A stretch of 64,000 nucleotides of DNA from Xanthostigma xanthostigma (GCA_963575645.1 OY754467.1:9734001-9798000); one strand, 5' to 3'; positions 34,846-46,174 are shown, numbered from the stretch's first letter. The notes: generated by a model from the sequence alone, not told the origin. Program-made: numbers and translations.

Positions 34846-37461
34846 CTAGGCCGGTCATATCTAACATTAAACTCGCAAACTAACATGTAGTTCTGATTTT
34901 TTAATATGTTGTTAGGACCACTACCAGTAGCGTATATCCAAGTTTGCAGCTTCGAAAGACCTGTGCTAACTTTGCAGCACTCAAAAAACTGCGAAATTTT
35001 CGCACAATTTTTGGTATTCTCAATGTAGATCTTAAACTATGCATTTTTTTATAAAATATTTTTTATACGTTTTTAAGTAGACTAAAATTTCTACAATTTG
35101 AGACCAGAACCAGCTCTGTAGGTTCAATACTTACCACGATACAGCTTTCCAAAAATTGACCAGTTTTTTCAAAAAAGTGAAATTTTAAGATTTGGTCAAT
35201 TTTTGACCCCGATATCGGGGAAAATACTCATTTTAAGGGTAATATCATAGGAACATATATTGTAGCAAATGTAATTAGCTTTAATTTAAGCAGAGAACGA
35301 CGTCTGTAGGCCATATAGTTTACTCACAAATTTTAAAAATCCAAAAAATGAGAAAACTGCATTTTCGCAAATTTAAATTTAATACCTAGTAATCGTTATG
35401 TAAATCCATTCAGTGATTTTAATGTGGTTGAGTAACAAAATTGAGTAACATAGTAGCATAAACGAGTAACATAATAAAAAAAATAACATAACTGATAACA
35501 TCATAAAAAAATTATGCAGTTTTTGACAAAATACCGTCGTATTTCAGCTATTTTGTAAAAAATATTTACAAATTATATTCATGAACCTTCCTCGTTTATC
35601 GCTCTTTCTATTACCGAAAACAATTTCAAAATTCGGTGCGTGGTTTAGTACAAGAGAGCGGAGAAAAAGACAAGAGACTTTGTTTTTAACTATGCAGTCT
35701 TTGACAAAATACCGTCGTATTTCAGCCATTTTGAAAAAATATTTACAAATTGTATACAGAAACCTTCCTCGTATATTTTTCTGTCTATTAGCGAAAACCA
35801 TTTCAAGATCCGGTGCGTGGTTTAGAAGAAATGAGCGGAGAAAAAGACAAAGATAGGCAGACTCTCTGTTTATAACTATGTAGTCTTTGCTAAAACACCG
35901 TCGCTGTTCTGGCATTTTGTAAAAAATATTTACAAAATATATACAGAAACTTTCCTTGTTTATCGCTCTTCCGACTACCGAAAAGCATTTCAAGATTTAG
36001 TTCATGGCTTAGAAGAAGTGAGCTGAGAAAAAGACAAAGACAGACAGAGGATCTATTTTTAACTATGCAGTCTGAGCTAAAACACTGTCGTAGTTCAGGC
36101 ATTTTGTAAAAACTATTTACAAATTATATACAGAAACCTTCCTTGCTTATCGCTCTTTCTATTACCGAAAACCATTTTAAGATACGGCGCATAGTTTAGA
36201 AGAACACCGACGGTGTTTTGTCAAAGACTGCATAGTTAAAAACAGTCTCTGCCTGTCCTTGCCCTTTTCTCCGCTCACTTCTTCTAAACCATGCGCCGGA
36301 TCTAAAAATGGTTTTTGGTAGTAGAAAGAGCAATAAACGAGGAAAGTTTATGTATATAATTTATAAATATTTTTTACAAAATGCCTGAACTACGACGGAA
36401 TTTTAGCAAAGACTCTATAGTTAAAATCAGAGTCTCAGACTGTCTTTGTCTTTTTCACCGCTCACTTCTTCTAAACCACGCACCGGATTTTGAAATGATT
36501 TTCGCTAATAGGAAGATCAATATACGAGGAAGGTTTCTGTATACCATTTGTAAATATTTTTTTCAAAATGGCTGAAATGCGACGGTATTTTGTCAAAGAC
36601 TGCATAGTTAAAAACAAAGTCTCTGTCTTTTTCTCCGCTCTCTTCTACTAAACCACGCACCGGATTTTGAAATTGTCTTCGGTAATAGAAAGAGCGATAA
36701 ACGAGGAAGGTTCATAAATATAATTTGTAAATATTTTTTACAAAATGGCTGAAATACGACGGTATTTTGTCAAAAACTGCATAATTTTTTTATGATGTTA
36801 TCAATTATGTTATTTTTTTTATTATGTTACTCGTTTATGCTACTATGTTACTCAATTTTGTTACTCAACCACATTAAAATCACTGAATGGATTTACAGAA
36901 CGATTACTAGGTATTAAATTTAAATTTGCGAAAATGCAGTTTTCTCATTTTTTGGATTTTTAAAATTTGTGAGTAAACTATATGGCCTACAGACGTCGTT
37001 CTCTGCTTAAATTAAAGCTAATTACATTTGCTACAATATATGTTCCTATGATATTACCCTTAAAATGAGTATTTTCCCCGATATCGGGGTCAAAAATTGA
37101 CCAAATCTTAAAATTTCACTTTTTTGAAAAAACTGGTCAATTTTTGGAAAGCTGTATCTTGGTAAGTATTAAACCTACAGAGCTGGTTCTGGTCTCAAAT
37201 TGTAGCAATTGTAGTCTACTTAAAAACGTATAAAAAATATTTTATAAAAAAATGCATAGTTTAAGATCTATATTGAGAATACCAAAAATTGTGCGAAAAT
37301 TTCGCAGTTTTTTGAGTACTGCAAAGTTAGCACAGGTCTTTCGAAGCTGCAAACTTGGATATACGCTACTGGTAGTGGTCCTAACAACATATTAAAAAAT
37401 CAGAACTACATGTTAGTTTGCGAGATTAGCGATTTTTAGTGTAAAATATGACTGGGCTATA
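34846..37461. mobile_element. Giant foldback element, about 2.55-kb palindrome with tandem-repeat arms
   Basis: 34872-36195 and 36196-37424 are inverted copies of each other. The ends are CTCGCAAACTAACATGTAGT; weaker similarity continues outward through GTCATAT to about 34846 and 37461. The outer ~640 bp of each arm is single-copy. Inside lie tandem units of about 177-187 bp, recognisable by ACCTTCCTCGTTTATCGCTC: four on the left (about 35584, 35761, 35947, 36133) and at least three inverted on the right (about 36340, 36525, 36705). The arms differ by scattered substitutions and small indels, which argues against an assembly fold-back artefact. Long arms with inner tandem repeats recall Foldback/Galileo-type elements. 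No transposase is present, so the superfamily is inferred only. Confidence 0.85.
35500..36795. repeat. Tandem repeats forming the palindrome's inner arms
   Basis: Each unit is open in one frame for about 60 codons when read outward from the centre, giving related peptides such as RRYFVKDCIVKN and GRFLYTICKYF. Unit spacing of 187 bp is not a multiple of three, so no frame runs through all units. I regard these as non-coding. Confidence 0.7.
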
Positions 37462-37634
37462 CATTTCTATCTCACTTTAACTTATTGTGTAATGTTAAAT
37501 CTATACTAATATAAAGAGGTAAAATTCAAATCTTTGACTAACATCTGAATAGAACTCTTCAAATAAATAAAATTATCGAACAATTTTTTTCAGACAAAAA
37601 TAATAAAATTATAAATCAATATTTCACTAGATGA

Positions 37635-37664
37635 CGTTTCGATCCGGATTTGGATCTTCTTCAG
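37635..37664 (-). ncRNA. Hammerhead-like motif in Penelope-like terminal region
   Basis: The minus strand reads CTGAAGA, A, GATCC, AAATCC, GGATC, GAAAC. The conserved boxes CUGANGA and GAAA flank a perfect 5-bp stem II. One extra A lies before stem II compared with the canonical core, and stems I and III are weak, so cleavage is uncertain. Hammerheads are known in Penelope-like elements. Confidence 0.45.
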
Positions 37665-37888
37665 AAATAATCTAAAAAATATAAAAATTAATTAGTATAT
37701 CTACTTATTTTCTAATTGAATGGAGTTTGAATTATCGAAATATTAATGAAAAATTAATAACAAACAATTTTTTTAAAGTAGTCATGGATATCTATGTACC
37801 TAAAAAGAAAGAATAAATTCATTTAAAACAAAATATTATTTCAAAATAATATCATAAATGTTACTTAAATTTTCCGTATCTATAATTA

Positions 37889-38110
37889 TTATTGAGTATT
37901 AAGAGAATTTTTATTAGATTTTATATATAACATTTCCGAAATACCTCTTTTAAAGAAATTTGTTTCATTATCTAAAATTTTTATATTATCCCAATTAATT
38001 TTGTGGTCGTATTCGAATTTGTGTTTTGTTTCGACATTATACTTGTCAGGGAGTAATTTATGGTTGTTTTGGTGCTCTTTTATTCTTGTAGTTTGCCCAA
38101 TATAATTCAT
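37889..38110 (-). pseudogene. GIY-YIG endonuclease remnant of a Penelope-like element
   Basis: About 73 codons. NYIGQTTR near the start matches the YIG part of the GIY-YIG motif, followed by IKEHQNNH and the family's C-terminal pattern ILDNETNFFKRGISEMLYIK and NSLNTQ. In intact elements this domain nicks target DNA for reverse transcription. Only the C-terminal end is here. Related remnants lie at 56740-56990 and 63807-63870. Confidence 0.75.
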
Positions 38111-38566
38111 ATCACAATTTTCACAACTAATTTTGTAAACAACATTATGTTTTTGTAATTTATTTAATTTATCCTTTCCCTTTTAAATAATTTTGTCTAG
38201 TTTATTATTATCTAGTGAAATATTGATTTAGGTATAATTTTATTATTTTTGTCAATATATAGTCTGAAAAAAATTGGTCGCTAATTTGATTTAAATAAAG
38301 AGGTAAAGTTTGTAAGTTTGGATGTAGGAGATAATCTCCGAAACTACTCATCCGATTTCAAAAATTTTTTCACCAATATTTTGAATGGATCTTCAGGATG
38401 GGCATAGTATATATATTATCACGTTAAAATACTAAAAGCGCTTTTCGTGTAGACCAATTTTGCAATGTAAGTCGACGGAAAAACGGTGGCAATTTACAAA
38501 TTCGCACGAAGTCGGATCGGGTCGCTAGTTTTTTAGAAAGTGACAAAAAATTGACAATGATCCTAA

Positions 38567-39119
38567 AGCGGCCCATAGACGCTTAATATTATTGTGCAAT
38601 GTGGGTTGCACAATATTTTGACGGCGGCCCCTAGACGGTCAATATTATTGTACAATATTTTGTTTTGTGCAAAAAATTGTACTGTATGGAGGCGATATTG
38701 AAGGTTGTGCAATATATTGCTCAATTGCGAGCACAGACGGTACAGCCACATTGTGCAAACAGTCCCCACCAGAACTTCAGTCATCATGTTGTCACGATTA
38801 CTATAGTTTTTGGACTTCACATCCCACAGAGCCGGAAGACCACGATACACCTGGATAAATTCGATAATAAATTGTCTTTCGGTTTTCTTGTCACCCATGA
38901 TGAGGCGTAGTTGAGACGACTTGTTGAAACGACCGCTACTTGAGATCAACTGACGGATATTGCGCAATCTTGACAACAGACGGCACAATAGTTCCCCGTT
39001 TGTGCAATATATTTTCAAGATTTTGAAAATCACACAATATATTGCGCAACCTACACACGGTAAATTATATTGCACAAACCCAAATATTGCGAAATAATAT
39101 TGAGCATCTATGGGCCGCT
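38567..39119 (-). mobile_element. PIF/Harbinger-derived element carrying a MADF fragment
   Basis: The ends are AGCGGCCCATAGACGCTTAA and complement AGCGGCCCATAGATGCTCAA, flanked by TAA on both sides (38564-38566, 39120-39122). The interior is full of TTGTGCAATAT repeats, inverted around a central coding remnant. 553 bp, no transposase. Confidence 0.85.
38763..38898 (-). pseudogene. MADF (Myb/SANT-like) domain fragment
   Basis: From the ATG complement at 38896-38898 the minus frame reads MGDKKTERQFIIEFIQVYR, then GLPALWDVKSKNYSNRD and MMTEVLV. This fits the N-terminal half of a MADF domain: conserved FI..Y, the P.LWD signature and the Y.NR stretch. PIF/Harbinger transposons encode such a DNA-binding protein beside their transposase. 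After about 45 residues the frame continues into terminal repeat sequence with no domain match, so the second half of MADF is lost. A larger frame upstream (to 39075) is repeat sequence. Whether this start is genuine or the fragment is expressed cannot be told. Confidence 0.7.
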
Positions 39120-39633
39120 TAAGAGTCCGCCGTTAAAAAAGACTGTTGTATATAGCGACATCGACACTAAATGAGGCGCCAGGGCCTGCTTTAATACTCT
39201 CAAACGCTAGTATTTTTCAGCAAATTTTCAGGTGAATTCAAGCTGTAAACAGGCAGTCAGTAATCAAAAAGGTAGAAGCGAAGAAAACTTCGTTAGTTAA
39301 AATTAGATTTACATATAAAATGGGTATATAGTGAAGAACAAAGATATAACCATGAAATGTGTCTCAGTTCGAGGGAGGCATATAGGTCTACATGTTGTTT
39401 AATACATTTATATATTAAGATGAATGCTTATACAGTTAGAAACCGAATTCCAGTGCTCGTCAAACTGTGCTGCCCAAAGTCTCAGACGTTTGCGAATGTA
39501 AGATACACGAAACACATGTTTTTAATTTTTCTTATTAAAATTTATTATTTTACATTTTTAATTGCCGAGCAATTGACAAAAAATAATTGTTTTTACATAT
39601 AAAATTCCAATAGCTTGGTGGCGTGAGCAAAGA
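39120..39633. other. Nothing identified
   Basis: Frame 39357-39602 has no family match. Confidence 0.4.
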
Positions 39634-40213
39634 TTTTTGACGTGATAACGTCTTATAAATTGATGAATCACCAATCTTATAAATTGATAAAACACCGGCT
39701 GCATGCACGAAAAAGTGTAACGTTCGTAACGTTCCGCCTGACCCTGTGCGTGCTTTTCTTGAAAACGGCCCTAACGATTTGGATGAAATTTACTGAAAAG
39801 GGATTTTGGGGGGCAAAAAATCGTTTTAGCTAGGTCTCATCTCTCGAAAAAATCGTTTTCATACAAATTTTATCATTATAAAAATCAATTTTTTGACGTA
39901 TGAAAATACTTAAATATTGTAAGTAGGTTTTGGAAATTTATATAAACAGTGAAACAATTGTTTTCAAAATATTATGACAGCTAATCTTTGAGACTTAAAA
40001 TAAATACGAAAGAAAGAAAGTTAAAAAAAAACAATTATATTATAGGTGGTGAGAAATTTAAATAAATAAAATTAACCTAAATTTGAAGCGAAAGATGCAA
40101 TATCATAGATTCGAATTATTATAATTATTATATAAATTTAGGTTATGTATTACGGAATACGTTATCACGTAAAACTATCGTCCGTAAACCGACTTTACAG
40201 ACAACCAATTTTT
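39634..40213 (+). mobile_element. Helentron-like non-autonomous element, copy 2
   Basis: Closely matches 22519-23120 over its whole length, with the same asymmetric inverted repeats, TAACGTTCG short repeats and 3' stem-loop. Flanks differ, which defines both ends. A TTGAACGAAGTTCAA hairpin follows directly. Confidence 0.65.
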
Positions 40214-40872
40214 GAACGAAGTTCAAAACTGACTTTTTAATTTTTTTAGGGTAATTAAAAATTAAAAAACAAAATTAAAAATGAAAGATTTTTTTCGCTT
40301 TTCCTTAGTCTCTCACGGAATAGGTAGTGTAATAAAAAAATTGATTGAAAAGAGCGATTAATTGGAAGGATTCAGTACTAAAATATTTTTTGTTATTTAT
40401 TTTTCAGAAAAATACAAATGCTAAAAAAGTAATTAATCGAAATTATTTTTATGTGTTAAATTTGGATTTGCATCGCTCCTGTTACCTTATATTGCCCGAT
40501 TGTCTTCAAATTTTGACAATTTTTTTGATTTTGAAAAATTTTAGAAGCGATTAAAATTAGATAGTTGTCACCCTGGGACTCAAGCATATTTAAAATTAAT
40601 TTAATCTCGCCAACAAAAAGAAACGTTGCCCCCCACACACTATCTTTGAAATTCATAGGGAAAAATAGTTCCAAAATTCCGTAAAACGTAACAGATTTTG
40701 GTGGATTTGAAATAAAAAAAAAAAAATACTTTTGTCGAGTGGCTCTTTTTGAATTTTTCCCACCCCTGAAACCATGTATTACGTCTCTGCATCCACAAAA
40801 CAAACATAAAATCACACGACGCATATAGCCTAATTGCTGCTCGTCTATGAAAAAAAAAACAGATAATTTGGT
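40214..40872. other. Unassigned, with overlapping minus frames
   Basis: Frames 40456-40824 (122 codons) and 40640-40918 overlap on the minus strand. Neither shows a domain, and both contain homopolymer-coded runs. Confidence 0.35.
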
Positions 40873-41080
40873 TAGTTTTCAAATAAATAAAATTGTAGAC
40901 CAATTTTTCTGAGACCAATATATTGACAAAAAATAATAAAATTACAAATCAATATAACACAAGATGACGTTTCGATCCGAATTTGGACCTTCTTCAGAAA
41001 TATCTAAAAAATATAAAAATTAATTAAGTAATATTAAGTTATTTATTATCTAATAGTTAATCAAAGATTTTAATTTGGTT
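40873..41080 (-). mobile_element. Penelope-like terminal fragment
   Basis: Matches the 3' terminal region at 37.5 kb and includes the hammerhead-like motif (40967-40997), with stem II GGTCC/GGATC. Truncated fossil. Confidence 0.75.
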
Positions 41081-41815
41081 AGTATTAATAATACAGGGAT
41101 AAATTTATAAAAATTACCGAAATTATACTCAACGCTGTAAAATCAGGCAGAAGTGGTCACCGAGTCACTAAATTTTGAGAATCGCTGAACCAGAAGATTG
41201 GTAGGCGTGTACGCACTTGATTATGTTTAAATTGAAACATAATCATATTAATTAAAGTGCTTACAGCACTTGAATGCTACAAGCCAAGCAGTAAGAGCGA
41301 TGATTAATTGCTTAGATTAAATGAAGTTAGGGATTATTTTAATTCATTTTTATTATTGTTTTACGAGCTCTGATATCAAAATGAATGATTTTTATTATTA
41401 TTTAATATTAACTCGCTAATTTGGAAAGTGTGAACGTAGAAACATCATTCATTGAGAAAAAAGAGGTGCGTCGATTAATGGACACACGACGGAAACTATG
41501 CTCCTTATGCATTTTATATTAATGCTTACGTATACCTACACAGAAAAGCAACAACATTATTAATTTTTAAACTTTTTATTTAATAATAATACCTAAACTT
41601 AAAAAATTGACATTAGTAACAAAAAAATATATTTTATGTTAATTTGGTATTTGAATGAGACGACGCGGCCACCGGTTGTCTTGATGACCTTATAACAGGT
41701 ATACAAAATGCAGTTCTAACTTCGACAACACAAATACATATCTCACATGATTGCTTGGTCGCTCATTTTTTCGTATGAGAAAAATAGCTTCAATAAATTA
41801 ATAATTTTCTGCCCG
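41081..41815. other. Unassigned, with SINE-related piece
   Basis: About 41520-41710 (GACGACGCGGCCACCGG) resembles the SINE at 58.6 kb, but its B box is lost. Confidence 0.45.
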
Positions 41816-42450
41816 ACACTCCCACCATATACCCGTACATCCACCATATAAATACTTTCGTAGTATAACCCGTATTTCCATCACATGGGACGTTAAAATC
41901 GATTGAAAATAAGTAATTTCACTTGATTTTTATGCATTGTAAACAAAATTAAACGTTGCACATCGTAATGTTTCGAGATTCTCGAAGTGTCACATGTTAT
42001 TTGTATGGTACAGTGCATGATATTTCACGACCACTCCCACCATATACCCGCACCTCCACCACATATATACTTTCGTCAAATACCCGTATTTACGTCACAT
42101 GGGACGTTAAAATCGATTGAAAATAAGTAAATTTACTTAGTTTTGATGCATTGTAAACAAAATTAAGCGTTGCACATCGTAATGTTTGGAGATTCTCGAA
42201 GTGTCACATGTTATTTGTATGGTACAGTACATGATATTTCACGACTACTCCCACCATATACCCGCGCCTCCACCACATAGATACTTTCGTCAAATACCCG
42301 TATTTACGTCACATGGGACGTTAAAATCAATTGAAAATAAGTAAGTTTACTTGATTTTGATGCATTATAAACAAAATTAAGCGTTGCACATCGTAATGTT
42401 TGGATATTCTTGAAGTGTCACATGTTATTTGTATGGCACGGTACATGAGA
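41816..42450. repeat. Three-copy satellite, period about 215 bp
   Basis: Units start with CACTCCCACCATATACCCG at 41816, 42032 and about 42245. Later copies are more alike than the first. Isolated CCTCCACCACAT pieces occur at 31.3 and 57.5 kb. Confidence 0.85.
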
Positions 42451-42928
42451 TGTTATTATATAAATACGTTTTAGTAAAATATGAGAACATTCGTTAAGTT
42501 CGCTACAATTCGCGTAAATGATACGCTTTATGTACTTTGTATAAGATAGTTCCGTTTCGATGTAAAGGCTATAAATATACAGGGCCAGCAGAAGCACTAA
42601 ATTCTTGTCTGGACTCGTACAAATAATACAAAACAGGGTTTACTAAAATTTACTCGCAGCGGACGAAAATAAAAACGTTTTTAAAAGCTAACAAAATTTC
42701 GAAAAGACAATATTTACTATTGGGATCCTTTATATGGACTACTCTATCTGGCGGCGAAACTTACAACTATAATCGGGTAATCATGATTATGAATCGTACT
42801 GTGAATCGATCCTGTTAATCGTGATTTTTTTATTATAATAATAAAAATCGTTGAGTGAATTAATAAATTACTTAGGTATTATGTAACCTGCGAAGTTTTC
42901 ATCTCGTGCAAAAACAAGTAAAATGTTG
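42451..42928. other. Nothing identified
   Basis: AT-rich, no repeat pair or frame of note. Confidence 0.4.
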
Positions 42929-42936
42929 GTCTATAC

Positions 42937-43130
42937 CAGGGGCGGGCAAATCTTTTGATCGTCGGGCCACATTGCTGATGAAAATTTGCCCGTGGGCCAA
43001 AAATTTGGAGAGCAAAAAAAGAAAAAAGGATTTCCTCAGTAAAAAGGTCTTTTTGCTCTTAACATTCATTTATAAAGTGCTTCGCGGGCCAGATAAAAGT
43101 CTACTGCGGGCCGCCATTTGCCCAGGCCTG
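42937..43130. mobile_element. hAT-like MITE, CAGGGGCGGGCAAA type, copy 1
   Basis: The ends are CAGGGGCGGGCAAATC and complement CAGGCCTGGGCAAATG. The flanking 8-mers GTCTATAC and GTCTATAT match at 7 of 8. A relative in opposite orientation is at 53833-54116. The 86-codon frame across it is not a gene. Confidence 0.8.
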
Positions 43131-43133
43131 GTC

Positions 43134-43280
43134 TATATGTTACGGTTAATACAAGAAAGTAGTTAATTCGCGAATTAATCGGCTAATACCTGAATTAACC
43201 AATCCTTGACGTTGGTTAATTCGGGTATTAGCCGGTTAATTCGCGAATAAACTACTTTCTTGTATTAACCGTAACATATA
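43134..43280. repeat. Long near-perfect hairpin
   Basis: 69-bp arms (43134-43202 and 43212-43280) pair at about 66 positions around the 9-bp loop TCCTTGACG. It begins inside the target duplication of the adjacent hAT-like MITE. 43281-43694 holds nothing else. Confidence 0.85.
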
Positions 43281-43694
43281 CATAGTAAAAGACTGTAATA
43301 GTACCACGTCATTTTAATGCAGATGATTATATTTTCCCAAGTAAGTAGATATTATACTTATAATTTATTAAGTGAATAGGTATTATTATTAAATAACATT
43401 AAGAATTTTGATAGTACAAAAAAATACATTTTGACAGATGATTATTTTTAGGTTGGGAACTTACCGGTTGCAATAAAGTAATGTTTCAATAATATGCTTG
43501 CAACGTTCATCAACACTGCATTGATATAATATCTCTATTTACTACTTTTATCCACTTTTATTTCTTGTTGTAAACAGAATGCATTAAAGTTCATCTTATT
43601 GCAGGTTCTGTTTCACATGACTTTTTTCTAATTTTATGATATGATCGGCATTAATTGATGCGTTACAGTCCCAATCAAAAGTAAGTCGAATTCT

Positions 43695-44370
43695 CAATGG
43701 GAACTTTTCCATAATAAATTTTTACAAAAGGTTGTAAGTCGATGATACCAATAAATTATTGTCATAAAGGCATAAATAAATAATTTTTTTTTAATATTAA
43801 TTAATTATTTCAGTATTTTACTTAATGGACTAACTTTTGAATTTTTGTACAGTTAGGTTAGAAAAAATAAATTTATGTAAATATCTGTATTTTACATATT
43901 TTTTGCAGTAAATAATTAAAAAAATAAATTATCAGTAATAAAAATTATAATTAAATCATTAAAAAGTTGAAAATTCAGTTAAAATTGTTAAAATTGTCAA
44001 GAATAAAAGTCCATAATCGAAAAATGCTAGGGTTTAATAATTTTTTTTTATTGATTAAAAGTCTTCTAATTAAATTGGAAAAAATATTAAAATATGCGTA
44101 AGACATCGATGCTTTACATAGTTAGTTTTCGGAACTGCTGACATTATTTGGTTATTTGCAAAAAATTAAAATGTAGGTACCGTTTGCATGCTAGGTTGGC
44201 ATATTTTCCATAAGACTACATGTACAAGTTTTTTTAATTTTTAACTTTATAAATCTCCTAATAATTTTGGATTTTTACAGAAAATTTTGTCATAAAAAAA
44301 TCTATTAAAAAAACTTTATTTCAGATGATTTTCATTATCTTCATAAAACGGCTCAACCTCCTTAAGTACA
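43695..44370 (+). repeat. AT-rich dispersed repeat, copy 2
   Basis: Direct-orientation match to 26280-26960. 44371-45134 shows nothing I can name. Confidence 0.8.
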
Positions 44371-45586
44371 TGTTCCTCTTCAAGAAAATTCCTTTTTTGA
44401 TGATTTGTATCTACCCAACTACATAACCACATATTGTACTGATACTTATAATTTTATTGCATTTCAAAAAATTACAATTGCACTGTATACCTACTATAGG
44501 AACTAAGGAAAATTATACCCCATCTTCGCCATGTTTTTAAAGCTCCGCCCATTTAACGGAACCCAATACCTTAATTTTTATATTTATTAACCTACAAAAT
44601 GTCTGCTTAAAGATAAGCTTTTCGAAATTTTGGTTTTGTAGAATTTCTAGTTCTTTATGCCGTGAATTTTAAAAAGCTGTATATATCACAAGACTTTAAT
44701 AAACATCTTTTGTTATCTTTAAATAGGACGACGTGCCAAAAAACGGCTTTACTTTGCTCAGAACGTTGACTGGCCTCGAACCGGTCCTGTAAATAAATAA
44801 ATGCTAATGCTGTATTTTAGTGAATTATGGAAAGCAGTGATAAAGCTCCAGTACAATTAACTAAATGTATGTGAATATATGGATGGTAGAAAGTGAAGGG
44901 GGAGCTGATAAAGAAGAACAAGTTACTTCAGAGAAACTGTGCTATTGAATTTGTGTATTCAATTTGCACAGAGAACATTCAGGGAGCAATTAATGGTTAG
45001 CCGACCTGATATTTATGGAATTTATATTTTGTATATATTCTGGAAATAAACTCTTCAGAAGATTTAGCGAATCGATTATCACGAAATCAAAATTCGACAC
45101 TTTTGACCTTTTCGAATACAGAATTTTATCAAAAAAAAAAAATGGTTGTCTGTAAAGTCGGTTTACGGACGATAGTTTTACGTGATAACGTATTCCGTAA
45201 TACATAACCTAAACCTCCCAAAATTTGGTTTCAATCCGCTTATCCTTGGTGTCGGAATGATAAGAAATGTCAAAAGTGACGTTTGCAACTTACAAAGTAT
45301 TATGTTCTAATAATAATTAGTTATTCCAATACTTAACTTAGCAGGCTTTGCATTTCACAATATACTAATGTCAAAAAATTGAATTAAACATTAGAAATGC
45401 AGCTGTTTTCATGTTAAGACAAGACATACGTTTGCTTCTAATTTCCATGTACGGCAAACAAAGACAACCGACCGCGTCGCGTCATGCATTACACAACATT
45501 GCATTTATACAGCTATTTTTAAACGCTTTATATTAGTTTGGGTTGTAACTATGTATGTAACTAACTATGTATGTATGTCCGTAACG

Positions 45587-46160
45587 GAATCTTTGAGCAT
45601 AATTTTCACCAATTTCCCGAAGTCTGATTAATTTGAAACTTTGCATACGTATCAAGGACCGATGACAATGCAATAATTTGATAACAGTTTCCCATTATCC
45701 TTATTAGGACCCCCAGGATTAATAAATTCTTTTAAATCTTTGAGCATAATTTTCACCAATTTCCCGAAGTCTGATTAATTTGAAACTTTGCATACGTATC
45801 AAGGACCGATGACAATGCAATAATTTGATAACAGTTTCCCATTATCCTTATTAGGACCCCCAGGATTAATAAATTCTTTTATAGATCCTCTGTAGTAAAC
45901 GCTTTATTTTCACCAATTTCCCGAAGTCTGATTAATTTGAAACTTTGCATACGTATCAAGGACCGATGACAATGCAATAATTTGATAACAGTTTCCCATT
46001 ATCCTTATTAGGACCCCCAGGATTAATAAATTCTTTTATAGATCTGATTAATTTGAAACTTTGCATACGTATCAAGGACCGATGACAATGCAATAATTTG
46101 ATAACAGTTTCCCATTATCCTTATTAGGACCCCCAGGATTAATAAATTCTTTTATAGATC
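45587..46160. repeat. Four-copy tandem repeat, period about 150 bp
   Basis: Units with CCCGAAGTCTGATTAATTTG and ATTAGGACCCCCAGGATTAA begin at about 45590, 45737, 45895 and, truncated, 46043. They are nearly identical, so expansion is recent. A single old unit is at 2035-2115. Confidence 0.9.
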
Positions 46161-46174
46161 CTCAAACTAAAAAG

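Larger units (their letters stand above)
37524..38294 (-). mobile_element. Penelope-like element, truncated fossil
   Basis: It is inserted in a Helitron with a 13-bp duplication ATAAAGAGGTAAA (37511-37523 and 38295-38307). The minus strand encodes the C-terminal GIY-YIG part of a Penelope-type protein, then a 3' terminal region with the hammerhead-like motif. At the other end (about 38222-38290) a partial inverted copy of the terminal block occurs, as is usual for Penelope-like elements. The reverse transcriptase is absent: a broken copy. Confidence 0.8.
37500..38528 (+). mobile_element. Helitron family B, interrupted by a Penelope-like element
   Basis: It starts TCTATACTAATATAAAGAGG and ends GATCGGGTCGCTAG before T. 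Removing 37524-38307 leaves about 245 bp continuous with the family. Fragments lie at 33912-34140 and 53650-53825. Non-coding. Confidence 0.8.

Noticed and set aside
40456-40918. 122- and 92-codon minus frames
   Set aside because: Overlap in different frames, rich in homopolymer-coded residues, no domain.
45587-46160. CRISPR-like array
   Set aside because: Units are contiguous ~150-bp tandem repeats without spacers, in a eukaryotic genome.
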